Source of the DNA: Microbacterium wangchenii
GTDB lineage: Bacteria > Actinomycetota > Actinomycetes > Actinomycetales > Microbacteriaceae
Assembly: GCF_004564355.1 (NCBI RefSeq)
Contig: NZ_CP038266.1
Coordinates: 1,116,001-1,180,000, forward strand
Length of the DNA stretch: 64,000 bases
Direction: 5' to 3'
How positions within the stretch are numbered: the stretch's first letter is position 1; each line of letters opens with the position of its first letter. A program made the position numbers and the translations under genes. This document shows, in pieces, positions 1 through 8,119 of the stretch. The notes beneath the pieces are model-generated. The model searched no databases. It saw only the letters and a program-made list of their open reading frames with translations, and was not told the DNA's origin.

Positions 1-425
1 CGCTGTCCGCGCCGGTGGCCGGGCTGGGGGCCGATTGGCTCCTGGCCTCCCCGTGGGGCTCGCGCTCGGGCGCCGCGCTCGTGCCGCTCAGCGCGATCGC
101 CGGCGTCACCCTGCCGCACGCCGCGCTGCTGCGCTCCGCCCGGCCGGAGACGGCGGCGAGCGGATCGGCCGTGTCACGACGGGCCACGTTCGGATTCGCG
201 GTGCGCGACCTCGTGCGCCGTCGCTCGGGTGTCACCGTCCACGAGGTGGACGGCAGGTCGGTCACGGGCACGATCGATCGTGCCGGGGCGGACCATCTGG
301 ACCTGGCCGTGCATGAGCGCGGGGCGATCCGCCGGGCGGCGGAGGTGACCGGCTACCGCATCGTGCCGTTCGCCGCCGTCGCGTGGATCGGCATCGACGG
401 GCACGCCGAGTCGCTGCGGGTGTGA
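1..425 (+). CDS. Hypothetical protein, 5' end outside window
   Basis: The frame that ends with TGA at 423-425 is open to the left edge, so the gene is cut off; a GTG at position 15 lies in frame but is probably not the real start. About 140 C-terminal residues are visible. They are Ala/Gly/Arg-rich with beta-strand-like stretches (a segment with GRSVTGTIDRAGADHLDLAV resembles a small barrel) and no membrane segment. I do not recognise a family. The gene converges on the small HTH gene that follows, with only four bases between their stops. Its function is unknown. Confidence 0.6.
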   Translation, partial: LSAPVAGLGADWLLASPWGSRSGAALVPLSAIAGVTLPHAALLRSARPETAASGSAVSRRATFGFAVRDLVRRRSGVTVHEVDGRSVTGTIDRAGADHLDLAVHERGAIRRAAEVTGYRIVPFAAVAWIGIDGHAESLRV

Positions 426-429
426 GCGG

Positions 430-711
430 TCAATCGCGTGCGGAGGCGCCGCCGCGCCCCCACAGCTCGGGGAAGCTCGCGGCGTTGGACTGACGCCACA
501 GCGCGATGCGGCGGGCCTCCTCGGCCTGATCCTCCAGGTAGGCCTCGACGCTGTCCTCCTCCACGCGCCACCGCGCGGGGCTGCCCACGCGCATGCCGCG
601 GAGCCGCCCCTCGTGGACGAGGGCGACGACCTCGTCGACCGTGATGCTCAGCAGCTCCGCCACCTGAGCGGGAGCGAGCAGGTGCGTGCCGGCGGGGGGA
701 CGGTCGGGCAT
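430..711 (-). CDS. Small excisionase-type helix-turn-helix protein
   Basis: A 93-residue protein with a MerR/excisionase-like HTH near residues 12-55: LLAPAQVAELLSITVDEVV is followed by the wing-like GRLRGMRVGSPARWRVEEDSV. Proteins of this type bind DNA as small regulators; the binding target is unknown here. I chose the ATG at 711 because a CATAAT -10 element lies exactly six bases upstream, which fits a leaderless mRNA; a longer frame to 774 exists but has no initiation signal. The C-terminal part (EEARRIALWRQ) is probably a short helix. It is divergent from the SAF-domain gene at 810. Confidence 0.8.
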   Translation of the reverse strand: MPDRPPAGTHLLAPAQVAELLSITVDEVVALVHEGRLRGMRVGSPARWRVEEDSVEAYLEDQAEEARRIALWRQSNAASFPELWGRGGASARD

Positions 712-717
712 GAGCCC

Positions 718-723
718 ATTATG
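718..723 (-). promoter_or_regulatory. -10 element, leaderless HTH gene
   Basis: CATAAT on the minus strand ends six bases before the ATG at 711, so transcription should begin at or next to the start codon. Confidence 0.5.
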
Positions 724-797
724 ACCGGCACCCCCGCGGCCCTCGAATCGCCTCGCGGCGCTGTGGATAAACACCGATGCCCCTGCGGTGATCGGAG

Positions 798-803
798 CAC
801 CAT
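798..803 (+). promoter_or_regulatory. Possible -10 element, SAF-domain gene
   Basis: CACCAT lies six bases before the ATG at 810. It is a weak match to TAnnnT, supported mainly by the spacing that recurs throughout the window. Confidence 0.3.
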
Positions 804-809
804 ATCCGC

Positions 810-1439
810 ATGACTGCCTCCGACCGTCCGCGTGCGCGATCGCGGCCCTTCTGGGGCGACGCCCGGTTCCTCCTCGGCGTGCTCCTGGTCGTCGTCTCCG
901 TCGCCGGCGTGTGGCTGGTGGTGGGAGCGGCCCGCCAGACGGTCCCCGTGCTCGCGGCGGCCCGCACGATCGTGCCGGGGGAGAGCCTGGACGCCGACGA
1001 TCTGCGCACGGTCGACGTCGCCCTGGGCGCGACGGGCGAGGCGTACGTCGCGCCCGGCGAGCTCCCCGAGGCGGCGGTGGCGACCCGCACGATCAGCGCC
1101 GGCGAACTCGTGCCTGCGCACGCCGTCGGCGCCGGCGCCGACGCGCGGGTGACGACCGTCGTGGTCGACACCGCGGCGGACGTGCCCGCCACGGTCGCCT
1201 CCGGCGTGCGGGTGGAGGTGTGGCACGCGCCGGCGCTCGAGCGCGGCCTCTTCGACACTCCCCGCATCCTCGTCGCCGACGCCACCGTGGCCGACGTCGT
1301 GCGCGAGGAGGGCGTGATCGGGCAGGCCGGGGCGACGCTCGAGCTCGTCATCCCGCGCGCCGACGTCGCCGCGACCCTCGCGGCGCTGTCGGGCGGATCC
1401 TCGCTCTCGGTCGTTCCGGTGGCCGGAGGGGCCCCGTGA
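810..1439 (+). CDS. SAF-domain protein, CpaB/RcpC-like
   Basis: A 209-residue protein with a short basic cytoplasmic N-terminus, one membrane segment (about residues 19-41, FLLGVLLVVVSVAGVWLVV) and then a SAF domain (about 45-110, starting VPVLAAARTIVPGESLDADDL and containing the second conserved AGELVPAHAV). SAF proteins related to CpaB assemble Flp/Tad pili or act in the periplasm; the exact role here is inferred. The gene overlaps the next one (CpaE/MinD-like) by GTGA, so the two are [12 protein letters not shown]. No CpaF ATPase, pilin or TadB/C gene is present in the window. Confidence 0.8.
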   Translation: MTASDRPRARSRPFWGDARFLLGVLLVVVSVAGVWLVVGAARQTVPVLAAARTIVPGESLDADDLRTVDVALGATGEAYVAPGELPEAAVATRTISAGELVPAHAVGAGADARVTTVVVDTAADVPATVASGVRVEVWHAPALERGLFDTPRILVADATVADVVREEGVIGQAGATLELVIPRADVAATLAALSGGSSLSVVPVAGGAP

Positions 1440-2674
1440 CGAGCGTGGCGCTGGCCGTCGACGGCCCGCACGGCGACCGGCTCGCGACCGAGCTGAGCAT
1501 CGAGGGGGTGCGGGTCGGCGCGGTGGTGCGCGCGGCCGAGGTCTCCCGGCTCCGCCTGGACGGGGGAGAGATCGACGTCCTGGTCCTGCAGGTGGGGGCG
1601 TCAAGCCTCACCGCCGAGGTGGTCGCGGCGTGCGACGCGCACGGCGTGCGCATCGCGCCGCTGTGCGACGACGAGCCGGGGCGGCGCCTGGCCGCGCGGT
1701 TCGGGCTGACCGTCCCGCTCCGTCTCGCGGTCGAGGGGTGGGTGCTCGCCGACTCGCTGACGGCCCCCGCCGCTCCCCTCGCGCGCGCGGTCCCCGCCGC
1801 CTCCGGCCGCGTGGTGTCGGTCTGGGGTCCGCACGGGGCGCCGGGTCGCTCCACCCTCGCGATCGAACTCGCCGCGGAGCTCTCCCGCGGCGGACGAGCG
1901 GTCGCGCTCGTGGACGCCGACTCGCACGCGCCGTCGATCGCGCTGTCGCTGGGGCTCGCGGACGAGGGTCCGGGGTTCGCCGCCGCCTGCCGGCAGGCGG
2001 AGCGGGGCGGGCTGGACGAGGCGGAGCTGCGTCGCATCAGCGTCCCCCTGCGCACCGCCGGCGGAACCGTCGACGTGCTGACGGGGATCAACCGCCCTGG
2101 CCGCTGGCCGGAGCTCTCCGAGGCCCGCGTGGCGGCGGTGCTGTCGGCGTCGCGGTCGTGGGTGGACTGGGTGGTGGTGGATGTCGCGGCCTCGCTGGAG
2201 CGCGACGAGGAGGTCGTCAGCGACCTGGACGGGCCTCGTCGCAACGCCGCGACGCTGGCGACCCTGCGCGAGTCGGACCTCGTGGTGGCCGTGTGCGCGG
2301 CCGACCCGGTCGGAGTCGCCCGGTTCGTGCGTGCGCACGCCGAGCTCCGCGCCACCGTCGGGTCGACGCCCGTGGCGGTGATGGTGAACCGCCTGCGCGC
2401 CGGGACGCTCGGGATCGACGCGCGCGGGCAGGTGCGGCGCACGCTGGAACGGTTCGCGGGGGTCGAGGACATGTGGTTCGTGCCCCTCGACCCTCGCTCG
2501 GCCGATGCCGCGATGCTCGCCGCCCGCCCGGTGGCCGATACGGCACCGCGTGCGCCCCTCGCCGCGGCCGTGCGGCGGTTCGTGGGGGAGGCGGTGGCCC
2601 CCGCCCCCGCCGCGCAGGAGCGGCGGCGCACCGCGCGACGCACCCTTCGCGCCCGCGTCCCGCGCAGCGCGTGA
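1436..2674 (+). CDS. CpaE/MinD-like P-loop ATPase
   Basis: A 412-residue protein beginning at a GTG that overlaps the upstream stop codon. The N-terminal third looks like a degenerate receiver-type domain (through about residue 115). From about residue 120 follows a ParA/MinD fold: a Walker-A-like loop GPHGAPGRST, then ALVDADSHAPSIALSLGL, VVVDVAASLE and VMVNRLR. Both lysines of the deviant Walker A motif (KGGxGKT) are missing; Arg occupies the GK position. This GxPGR variant occurs in actinobacterial CpaE-like proteins as far as I recall, so activity is not excluded. It is probably involved in localising a Tad-type or cell-surface complex together with the SAF protein. Confidence 0.8.
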   Translation: MTSVALAVDGPHGDRLATELSIEGVRVGAVVRAAEVSRLRLDGGEIDVLVLQVGASSLTAEVVAACDAHGVRIAPLCDDEPGRRLAARFGLTVPLRLAVEGWVLADSLTAPAAPLARAVPAASGRVVSVWGPHGAPGRSTLAIELAAELSRGGRAVALVDADSHAPSIALSLGLADEGPGFAAACRQAERGGLDEAELRRISVPLRTAGGTVDVLTGINRPGRWPELSEARVAAVLSASRSWVDWVVVDVAASLERDEEVVSDLDGPRRNAATLATLRESDLVVAVCAADPVGVARFVRAHAELRATVGSTPVAVMVNRLRAGTLGIDARGQVRRTLERFAGVEDMWFVPLDPRSADAAMLAARPVADTAPRAPLAAAVRRFVGEAVAPAPAAQERRRTARRTLRARVPRSA

Positions 2675-2696
2675 CGGCGGTCCCGGCGCGCCCGCA

Positions 2697-2702
2697 TAGG
2701 GT
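2697..2702 (+). promoter_or_regulatory. -10 element, leaderless pdtaS
   Basis: TAGGGT is followed by exactly six bases and then the GTG at 2709. Confidence 0.55.
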
Positions 2703-2708
2703 GGAGAG

Positions 2709-4202
2709 GTGTCCACCCTCAGCGATCTCGTCTACGCCCAGGGCCGCTCCACGGAGGCCGACGTCGACTGGCTGCACCGCCTCGTCAGCGACGGCCAGCT
2801 GCTGGCCGACCTCGCCTTCGCCGACATCGTGGTGTGGGTGCCGACCCTGGACGACTCGTTCATCGCCGTCGCTCACGCACGCCCGAGCGGCGCGGCCACC
2901 CTCTTCTATCGCGACATCGTCGGCGACCGGGTCCGCCCGCAGTGGCGCACCCAGGTGCGCGAGGCCTTCCACAGCGGGCGCATCGTGGACTCGGCGTCAC
3001 CGGACTGGTTCGAGGAGACTCCGACGCGGGTGCGAGCCGTGCCGATCGTGCGGGAGCTCGGCCAGGGCGGCGCGCCGGCGGTGACCGTCGGCGTCCTGAC
3101 CCGCCACACCAACCTGGGGGAGACCCGCACCCCCTCGCGCCAGCAGATCACCTTCAACGACTGCGCGGACGACCTGTTCGGGATGATCTCCACGGCGGAG
3201 TTCCCCGACCTGTCCGCCCCCACGGCGCCGCGCCGTGGCGCCCCGCGCGCCTCGGACGGGCTCATCCGCCTGGACGTCGACGGGATCGCGACCTTCGCCA
3301 GCCCCAACGCGCTGTCGGCGTTCAACCGGATGGGCTTCGACGACGAGCTCGAGGGCGAATCGCTCGTGGAGGTCACCAGCCGCATCCTGCCCGCCAAGCG
3401 TCAGGTGGACGAGTCGCTCCCGCTCGTGGTGACCGGCCGCGCGCCGTGGCGCGCCGACCTGGAGGCCCGCGGCGTGCAGGTGTCGCTGCGGACCATCCCG
3501 CTGCGCGAGCGGGGGACGCGGATCGGGGCGATCGTGCTGTGCCGCGACGTGACGGAGATCCGTCACCAGGAGCAGGAGCTCATCACCAAGGACGCGACCA
3601 TCCGCGAGATCCACCACCGGGTCAAGAACAACCTGCAGACGGTCGCCTCCCTGCTGCGCATCCAGGCCCGCCGCACGCACTCGGACGAGGCCCGCGAGGC
3701 GCTCACGCAGGCGATGCGGCGCGTGTCGGCGATCGCGGTCGTGCACGACACCCTCTCGGAGGGCCTCGCCCAGAACGTGGACTTCGACGACGTCTTCGCC
3801 CGCGTGCTCAAGCTGGTCGCCGAGGTCGCCGCCGCGCCCAACACGCGGGCCCAGACACGCACCACCGGGCGCTTCGGCACGCTCCCCAGCGAGTACGCCA
3901 CGCCCCTGGCCCTGGCTCTCACCGAACTGGTGACCAACGCCGTCGAGCACGGCCTCGCCGGGCAGGAGGGCGACGTGGAGATCGCGGCCGTGCGCACCGA
4001 CGACGTCCTCGAGGTGCGTGTGCGGGACACCGGGGTGGGGCTGCCGGAGGGACAGGTGGGACGGGGACTGGGCACGCAGATCGTCCGCACCCTCATCCAG
4101 GGCGAGCTCGGCGGCACGATCGACTGGCACACGCTCGTGGGAAGCGGCACGGAAGTGACCATCGACATCCCGATGCGCTACATCGCCCGCGGGGAGGGCT
4201 GA
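2709..4202 (+). CDS. pdtaS: Sensor histidine kinase PdtaS
   Basis: A 497-residue soluble kinase. Residues 1-165 form a GAF-like sensor, about 180-285 a PAS-like domain, about 290-370 a HisKA_2 dimerisation domain with the phosphoacceptor motif IHHRVKNNLQ (His303 most likely), and the C-terminus a HATPase with the N box ELVTNAVEHG, DTGVGLPEG and GRGLGTQIV. This is the architecture of mycobacterial PdtaS (Rv3220c), which phosphorylates the antiterminator PdtaR; no pdtaR lies in this window. The GTG start is supported by a leaderless TAGGGT element. It converges on whiB1, the neighbour it also has in M. tuberculosis. It has no membrane segment, so it is probably cytosolic. Confidence 0.93.
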   Translation: MSTLSDLVYAQGRSTEADVDWLHRLVSDGQLLADLAFADIVVWVPTLDDSFIAVAHARPSGAATLFYRDIVGDRVRPQWRTQVREAFHSGRIVDSASPDWFEETPTRVRAVPIVRELGQGGAPAVTVGVLTRHTNLGETRTPSRQQITFNDCADDLFGMISTAEFPDLSAPTAPRRGAPRASDGLIRLDVDGIATFASPNALSAFNRMGFDDELEGESLVEVTSRILPAKRQVDESLPLVVTGRAPWRADLEARGVQVSLRTIPLRERGTRIGAIVLCRDVTEIRHQEQELITKDATIREIHHRVKNNLQTVASLLRIQARRTHSDEAREALTQAMRRVSAIAVVHDTLSEGLAQNVDFDDVFARVLKLVAEVAAAPNTRAQTRTTGRFGTLPSEYATPLALALTELVTNAVEHGLAGQEGDVEIAAVRTDDVLEVRVRDTGVGLPEGQVGRGLGTQIVRTLIQGELGGTIDWHTLVGSGTEVTIDIPMRYIARGEG

Positions 4203-4217
4203 GCCCGTCACGCAACA

Positions 4218-4251
4218 GCGCCATGCGGACGCGTGAGCGTCCGCATGGCGC
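4218..4251. terminator. Bidirectional terminator between pdtaS and whiB1
   Basis: A perfect 15-bp inverted repeat (GCGCCATGCGGACGC at 4218-4232 and its complement at 4237-4251) closes on GTGA, a GNRA-type tetraloop. It sits between two convergent genes and has no T-tract. Confidence 0.8.
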
Positions 4252-4272
4252 GGATGATGCGATGCGGCGGCG

Positions 4273-4521
4273 TCAGGACGCGCGGCGGGCGCGGGCGGCG
4301 CGGCGCTTGAGGGCGCGGCGCTCGTCCTCGGACAGCCCACCCCATACGCCCGAGTCCTGGCCGGACTCGAGGGCGTACTGCAGGCACACCTCGGTGACGG
4401 TGCAACGGGCGCACACCGACTTCGCCTTCTCGATCTGGTCGACGGCCGGTCCGGTGTTCCCGACGGGGAAGAACAGCTCGGGGTCGACGGTCAGGCAGGC
4501 AGCTTTGTCGCGCCAATCCAT
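4273..4521 (-). CDS. whiB1: WhiB-family iron-sulfur regulator, WhiB1-like
   Basis: An 82-residue WhiB protein. The four cluster ligands are Cys9, Cys37, Cys40 and Cys46 (spacing C-x27-C-x2-C-x5-C), followed by the GVWGG turn at 58-62 and a basic tail (RRALKRRAARARRAS) for DNA binding. WhiB proteins carry a [4Fe-4S] cluster, bind the principal sigma factor and regulate transcription; WhiB1 responds to nitric oxide in mycobacteria. A good ribosome binding site (AAGGAG) lies seven bases before the ATG, and the [12 protein letters not shown] leader is long, in contrast to most genes here. Its neighbour pdtaS also supports the WhiB1 assignment. Confidence 0.93.
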   Translation of the reverse strand: MDWRDKAACLTVDPELFFPVGNTGPAVDQIEKAKSVCARCTVTEVCLQYALESGQDSGVWGGLSEDERRALKRRAARARRAS

Positions 4522-4746
4522 GGTGGTGCTCCTTGAGAGGAATCAGGTTGATCAGAGCCCGGCTTCGGGTGTCCGATACTCTGGTGGGGAGATGCGAGCG
4601 TCTGGCTCGCCCCACGTCGCTGTGGGAGCACACGGCTTTACATATCGTCCCATAAGCACCCGGACCGATCAAGAGGTGAACGGGAGCTTTCCAGCCGGTT
4701 GACAGCCTTTTCGTCCCCCCGTGCACCCGATCCCCAGGAGTTCCGC
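4522..4746. promoter_or_regulatory. Divergent promoter region of whiB1 and membrane gene
   Basis: This 225-bp region drives both flanking genes. On the plus strand TTGACA occurs at 4698-4703 without a convincing -10. On the minus strand TTGATC followed after 17 bases by GACGAT is a possible whiB1 promoter, which would give a leader of well over 100 bases. A small hairpin (GCGAGC/GCTCGC, about 4593-4610) lies in that leader. Confidence 0.4.
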
Positions 4747-5133
4747 ATGATGGTCCGACTGATCGCCGCCGCGATCCTCGCCTTCGAAGCGCTCGGGCTC
4801 GCCGTGCTCGTCGTGTGGCAGGTGGTGGCGATGATGGCCGGTGACACCGCCTCCCTCGCCAGTGCGATCGCCCTGGCCGCGCTGACCCTCGTCGGGGCGG
4901 TCGCGGTGGCGGCGTTCTCCGTGGCCACCGCGCGCGGGCAGTCGTGGGGCCGCTCCGGCGGCATCGTCGCGCAGGCCCTCATCCTCGCCGTCGCGCTGGG
5001 GGAGCTGACCGGCGAGAACGCGAACCCCGCGACGGCGGCGCTGATCGCGGCGCCGGCGCTGGTGTGCGGCGTGATGCTGATCCTGACCGTGCGATCGGCC
5101 GGGCGTCAGGCCCGCGCGGGAGAGCAGACCTGA
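4747..5133 (+). CDS. Small membrane protein, unknown function
   Basis: A 128-residue, very hydrophobic protein with about four membrane segments (roughly 5-30, 38-62, 74-88 and 96-115) and a short basic C-terminal tail. The ATG at 4747 is preceded by AGGAG at 4736-4740. It diverges from whiB1 and converges on the thiol peroxidase gene. I do not recognise a named family; similar small integral proteins are common in Microbacteriaceae. A role in stress or envelope function is only a guess from context. Confidence 0.75.
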   Translation: MMVRLIAAAILAFEALGLAVLVVWQVVAMMAGDTASLASAIALAALTLVGAVAVAAFSVATARGQSWGRSGGIVAQALILAVALGELTGENANPATAALIAAPALVCGVMLILTVRSAGRQARAGEQT

Positions 5134-5141
5134 CGGATGGT

Positions 5142-5618
5142 TCAGGCGGCGGCGTCGATGCCCAGGAGCTTGCGGAGCCGCGCCACGTGGCCGGTGGCCT
5201 TGACGTTGACCATCGCGTGCTCGACGGTGCCGTCCTCGTCGATCACGAACGTCGAGCGCAGCACGCCCTGGATGGTCTTGCCGTAATTCTGCTTCTCGCC
5301 CCACGCGCCGTACGCGTCGTGCACGGCGTGGTCGGGGTCGCTCAGCAGCGGGAAGGCCAGGCCGTCGCGCTCACGGAACTCCCGCAGCTTCTCCGGCAGG
5401 TCGCGGGAGATGCCGAGCACCGTGTACCCGGCGCCCTGCAGGGAGGAGAGGCTGTCGCGGAAGTCGCACGCCTGCGTCGTGCACCCGGGCGTCATGGCTG
5501 CCGGGTAGAAGTACACGATGACGCGGCGGCCCCGGAAGTCATGCAACGAGACGAGGTGGTCGTCCTGGTCGGAAAGCGTGAAATCGGGCGCTGCGGTTCC
5601 GGGTTCGAGGGTGCTCAC
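5142..5618 (-). CDS. bcp: Thioredoxin-dependent thiol peroxidase (BCP/PrxQ)
   Basis: A 158-residue peroxiredoxin of normal length for the BCP family. It reduces hydrogen peroxide and organic peroxides with electrons from thioredoxin. The active-site block PAAMTPGCTTQAC contains the peroxidatic Cys46 and the resolving Cys51 five residues later, typical of atypical 2-Cys BCP. Downstream YGKTIQGVLRSTFVID is also conserved. The GTG start overlaps the stop of rsgA (GTGA), so it is the last gene of an aroA-rsgA-bcp operon. Its position near sigH fits an oxidative-stress role, but no SigH promoter lies directly before it. Confidence 0.92.
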   Translation of the reverse strand: MSTLEPGTAAPDFTLSDQDDHLVSLHDFRGRRVIVYFYPAAMTPGCTTQACDFRDSLSSLQGAGYTVLGISRDLPEKLREFRERDGLAFPLLSDPDHAVHDAYGAWGEKQNYGKTIQGVLRSTFVIDEDGTVEHAMVNVKATGHVARLRKLLGIDAAA

Positions 5619-6667
5619 CCCTCCACCTTACGGTCGGAGAAGGTGGTCAGCAGCCGCTGCAGCGAATCCAGCCGCGCGGCGCCGCCCGGCCCGAGGCGCC
5701 CCTCGGCGACCGCCTCGACGATCGCGCAGTCCGGGGCATCCGGTAGGTGCGTGCATCCCCGTGGGCACTCCTCCGCGATGAGGGCGAGGTCGGTGAAGGC
5801 ACCCAGGATGTTGGCGGGGTCCACGTGCCCCAGGCCGAAGGATCGCACTCCGGGGGTGTCGATGACCCATCCGCTGCCGCCGGCGCCGCGATAGCGCAGC
5901 GACACGGTCGAGGAGGAGGTGTGGCGCCCGCGACCGGTGACCACGTTGACGTGACCGATCGCCCGCTCGGATCCGGTGAGGGCGTTCACGAGGGTCGACT
6001 TGCCGACGCCGGAGTGACCCACGAACACCGTCGAGTGCCCGATGAGGGCCTCGCCGATGCGCTCGAGGGGGACATCGTCGGGCGCGCTGGTGAACACCTC
6101 CAGGTCCAGGCCCTCGAAGTGCGCGAGGAACGCCGATGGGTCGGCCAGATCCGTCTTGGTGACCACGAGCAGCGGGCGGATGCCGGCATCCAGCGCCGCG
6201 ACGAGATACCGGTCGACCAGCCGTGCGCGCGGCTCGGGATCGGCCGCGGCGACGACGATGAGCATCTGGTCGGCGTTGGCGACGATGATCCGCTCCACCT
6301 GGTCGGTGTCATCGGCGCTGCGGCGCAGGAGCGACGTGCGCTCCTCGATGCCGACGATGCGGGCCAGCGTGCCCTCGGCGCCGGAGATGTCGCCGACGAC
6401 CCGTGCGCGGTCGCCCGTGACGATGGCCTGCTTGCGCAGCTCGCGGGCGCGGGTCGCGGTGATCCGGCGCTCCTGGGGGCCGTCCTCGTCCACGAGCACC
6501 GCATAGCGGCCGCGGTCCACTCCCAGGACACGCGCGATGACGGCGTCGGCGTGCGCGGGCCGGCGCTTGGTGCGCGGGCGGTTCGCCTTCGGATTGGGCC
6601 GGACGCGGATGTCGGTCTCGTCGGGGCCGTCGTCCTGGTCGTCCTCGAAATCCTCGAGCCAGCTCAT
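5615..6667 (-). CDS. rsgA: Ribosome small-subunit biogenesis GTPase RsgA
   Basis: A 350-residue circularly permuted GTPase. The acidic N-terminal tail and OB-like domain (about 40-110) are followed by G4 (TKTD, 170-173), G1 (GHSGVGKST, 217-225), the switch region GRGRHT (245-250) and G3 (DTPG, 270-273), and then a zinc knuckle with Cys301, Cys305, His307 and Cys314. RsgA checks 30S subunit maturation. The ATG at 6667 lies 14 bases after the aroA stop with a purine-rich AGGA stretch in between; the open frame continues far upstream only as an overlap with aroA in another frame. The aroA-rsgA order is also found in mycobacteria. Confidence 0.95.
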   Translation of the reverse strand: MSWLEDFEDDQDDGPDETDIRVRPNPKANRPRTKRRPAHADAVIARVLGVDRGRYAVLVDEDGPQERRITATRARELRKQAIVTGDRARVVGDISGAEGTLARIVGIEERTSLLRRSADDTDQVERIIVANADQMLIVVAAADPEPRARLVDRYLVAALDAGIRPLLVVTKTDLADPSAFLAHFEGLDLEVFTSAPDDVPLERIGEALIGHSTVFVGHSGVGKSTLVNALTGSERAIGHVNVVTGRGRHTSSSTVSLRYRGAGGSGWVIDTPGVRSFGLGHVDPANILGAFTDLALIAEECPRGCTHLPDAPDCAIVEAVAEGRLGPGGAARLDSLQRLLTTFSDRKVEG

Positions 6668-6681
6668 CGTCCTCGTCCGCG

Positions 6682-8019
6682 TCAGCGGCCGGCGCCTTCC
6701 CGCATCCCCTGCCACAGCGACGGGAACTGCGGCAGCGTCTTGGCCGTCGTGCCGATGTCGTCCACCCGGACCCGCGGGACCCGCAGCCCGATGAGGGCGC
6801 CCGTGGTGGCCAGGCGGTGGTCGTGATACGTGCGCCACGTCCCGCCGTGCAGCGGCCGGGGCACGATCCGGATGCCGTCCTCCAGCTCGTGCGCCTCTCC
6901 GCCGAGGGCCTGCAGGTTCGACACCAGTGCCGCGATGCGGTCGCTCTCGTGACCGCGGATGTGGCCGATGCCGTACAGCGTCGTGGGCGACTCGGCGAAG
7001 GCGGCGAGTCCGAACAGCGTGGGGGCCAGCTCTCCCGCCGCCGACAGGTCCAGGTCGATGCCCTCGATCGACTCGCCTGCGGTGACGGTGAGGTTGGTCG
7101 AGCGGCGGACGACCTTCGCGCCCATCTCGGCGAGGATCTCCACCAGGAGGGCGCCGGGCTGGGTGGAGTGCAGCGGCCACCCCGGCACCGTCACCTGGCC
7201 GCCGGCGACCATCGCGGCGGCCAGGAAGGGCGCCGCGTTGGAGAGGTCGGGCTCGATCGCGATGTCCTTGCCGCGCACCGGACCCGGCGGCACGATCCAC
7301 TCGCCGGGCGCGGGGCGCTCGACGTGGATGCCGCGGTGGGCCAGCGACTCGATCGTCATGTCGATGTGCGGGATGCTGGGCAGGCGCGCCCCGGTGTGGC
7401 GCAGATGCAGGCCCACGTCGAAGCGGGGCGCGGCCAGGAGCAGACCGGAGACGAACTGGCTGGAGGCGCTCGCGTCGATCTCGACCTCGCCCCCGCGCAC
7501 GTGGCCGTGCCCGCGCACCGTGAAGGGGAGGGCCCAGTGGCCGCCGTCGTCGATGTCCAGGCCCACGTCGCGCAGTGCCGCGATGAGGGATCCCATCGGC
7601 CGGTGCAGGGCGCTCTCGTGCGCGGTGATCGTCACCTCGCCCGAGGCGAAGCCCGCCAGCCCCGCGACGAAGCGCATGACGGTGCCGGCCTGGCCGCAGT
7701 CGATCTCGACGTTGCCCCGGAAGGGGGCCACGGGCGTGATGCGCAGGTCGGCGCTCGCGCCGTTGTCGTCCACGCTCTCCACGCTCACCCCGAGCGTCGT
7801 GAGGGCCCGCACCATCCGGGCGGAGTCGTCCGAATGCAGCGGGGCGTGCAGGACGCTGGGTCCATCGGCGATCGCGGCGAGGATCAGCTCCCGGTTGGTG
7901 AGCGATTTCGACCCGGGTACGACCACCGTCGCACGCAGAGGCCCGTCGGCGACGGGCGCGAGCCACTCACCGCGGGGCGCGGTGTCGGAGGTCGCGGGGG
8001 AATAGCCGTCGAGGGTCAT
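6682..8019 (-). CDS. aroA: 5-enolpyruvylshikimate-3-phosphate synthase
   Basis: A 445-residue enzyme that joins shikimate-3-phosphate and phosphoenolpyruvate in aromatic amino acid synthesis. Visible motifs are PGSKSLTNR (35-43), [11 protein letters not shown] in the middle of the first half, [15 protein letters not shown], and [15 protein letters not shown] near the C-terminus. I chose the ATG at 8019 because a TAGGGT element lies seven bases upstream on the minus strand, giving a leaderless mRNA; the open frame continues to 8358 without such a signal. It leads the aroA-rsgA-bcp operon and is divergent from sigH; the SigH-type promoter overlaps its first codons. Confidence 0.94.
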   Translation of the reverse strand: MTLDGYSPATSDTAPRGEWLAPVADGPLRATVVVPGSKSLTNRELILAAIADGPSVLHAPLHSDDSARMVRALTTLGVSVESVDDNGASADLRITPVAPFRGNVEIDCGQAGTVMRFVAGLAGFASGEVTITAHESALHRPMGSLIAALRDVGLDIDDGGHWALPFTVRGHGHVRGGEVEIDASASSQFVSGLLLAAPRFDVGLHLRHTGARLPSIPHIDMTIESLAHRGIHVERPAPGEWIVPPGPVRGKDIAIEPDLSNAAPFLAAAMVAGGQVTVPGWPLHSTQPGALLVEILAEMGAKVVRRSTNLTVTAGESIEGIDLDLSAAGELAPTLFGLAAFAESPTTLYGIGHIRGHESDRIAALVSNLQALGGEAHELEDGIRIVPRPLHGGTWRTYHDHRLATTGALIGLRVPRVRVDDIGTTAKTLPQFPSLWQGMREGAGR

Positions 8020-8024
8020 CGGTT
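7998..8024 (+). promoter_or_regulatory. SigH/SigR-type autoregulatory promoter
   Basis: GGGAAT (7998-8003), exactly 18 bases, then GTT (8022-8024). This equals the consensus of Streptomyces SigR and closely resembles that of mycobacterial SigH. It lies inside the 5' end of the divergent aroA gene and reads towards sigH, which indicates positive autoregulation. A transcript starting near 8031 would carry the strong ribosome binding site at 8036-8044. Confidence 0.75.
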
Positions 8025-8026
8025 CC

Positions 8027-8032
8027 ACCCTA
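8027..8032 (-). promoter_or_regulatory. -10 element, leaderless aroA
   Basis: TAGGGT on the minus strand is separated from the aroA ATG (8019) by seven bases. It overlaps the predicted start site of the divergent SigH-dependent transcript, so the two promoters may interfere. Confidence 0.5.
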
Positions 8033-8035
8033 GTG

Positions 8036-8119
8036 AAGGAGGAGCAGATGATCGCTGTCCTGGACAGGTCCCGGCCGGAGTCCTGGGTCGTGGCCGCGCC
8101 GTCGGACGTAGACTGGCGC
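8036..8119 (+). other. Alternative start and 24-codon N-terminal extension of SigH
   Basis: AAGGAGGAG (8036-8044) is a near-perfect ribosome binding site five bases before an ATG at 8048. The frame from that ATG runs without a stop into sigH and would add 24 residues (starting [11 protein letters not shown]) to the short form that begins at GTG 8120. Only transcripts from the SigH-type promoter at 7998-8024 would contain this site. Confidence 0.6.
8109..8114 (+). promoter_or_regulatory. -10 element for short, leaderless sigH transcript
   Basis: TAGACT lies five bases before GTG 8120 and eight before ATG 8123. It probably represents basal transcription by the principal sigma factor. Confidence 0.5.

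Noticed and set aside
4590..4650. CRP-type operator before whiB1 (TGTGGGAGCACA)
   Set aside because: The half-sites are spaced by four bases and do not fit TGTGA-N6-TCACA; a chance hairpin is as likely.
6668..7966. Upstream continuation of the rsgA frame
   Set aside because: It overlaps aroA in another frame and gives low-complexity sequence; the ATG at 6667 matches the family N-terminus.
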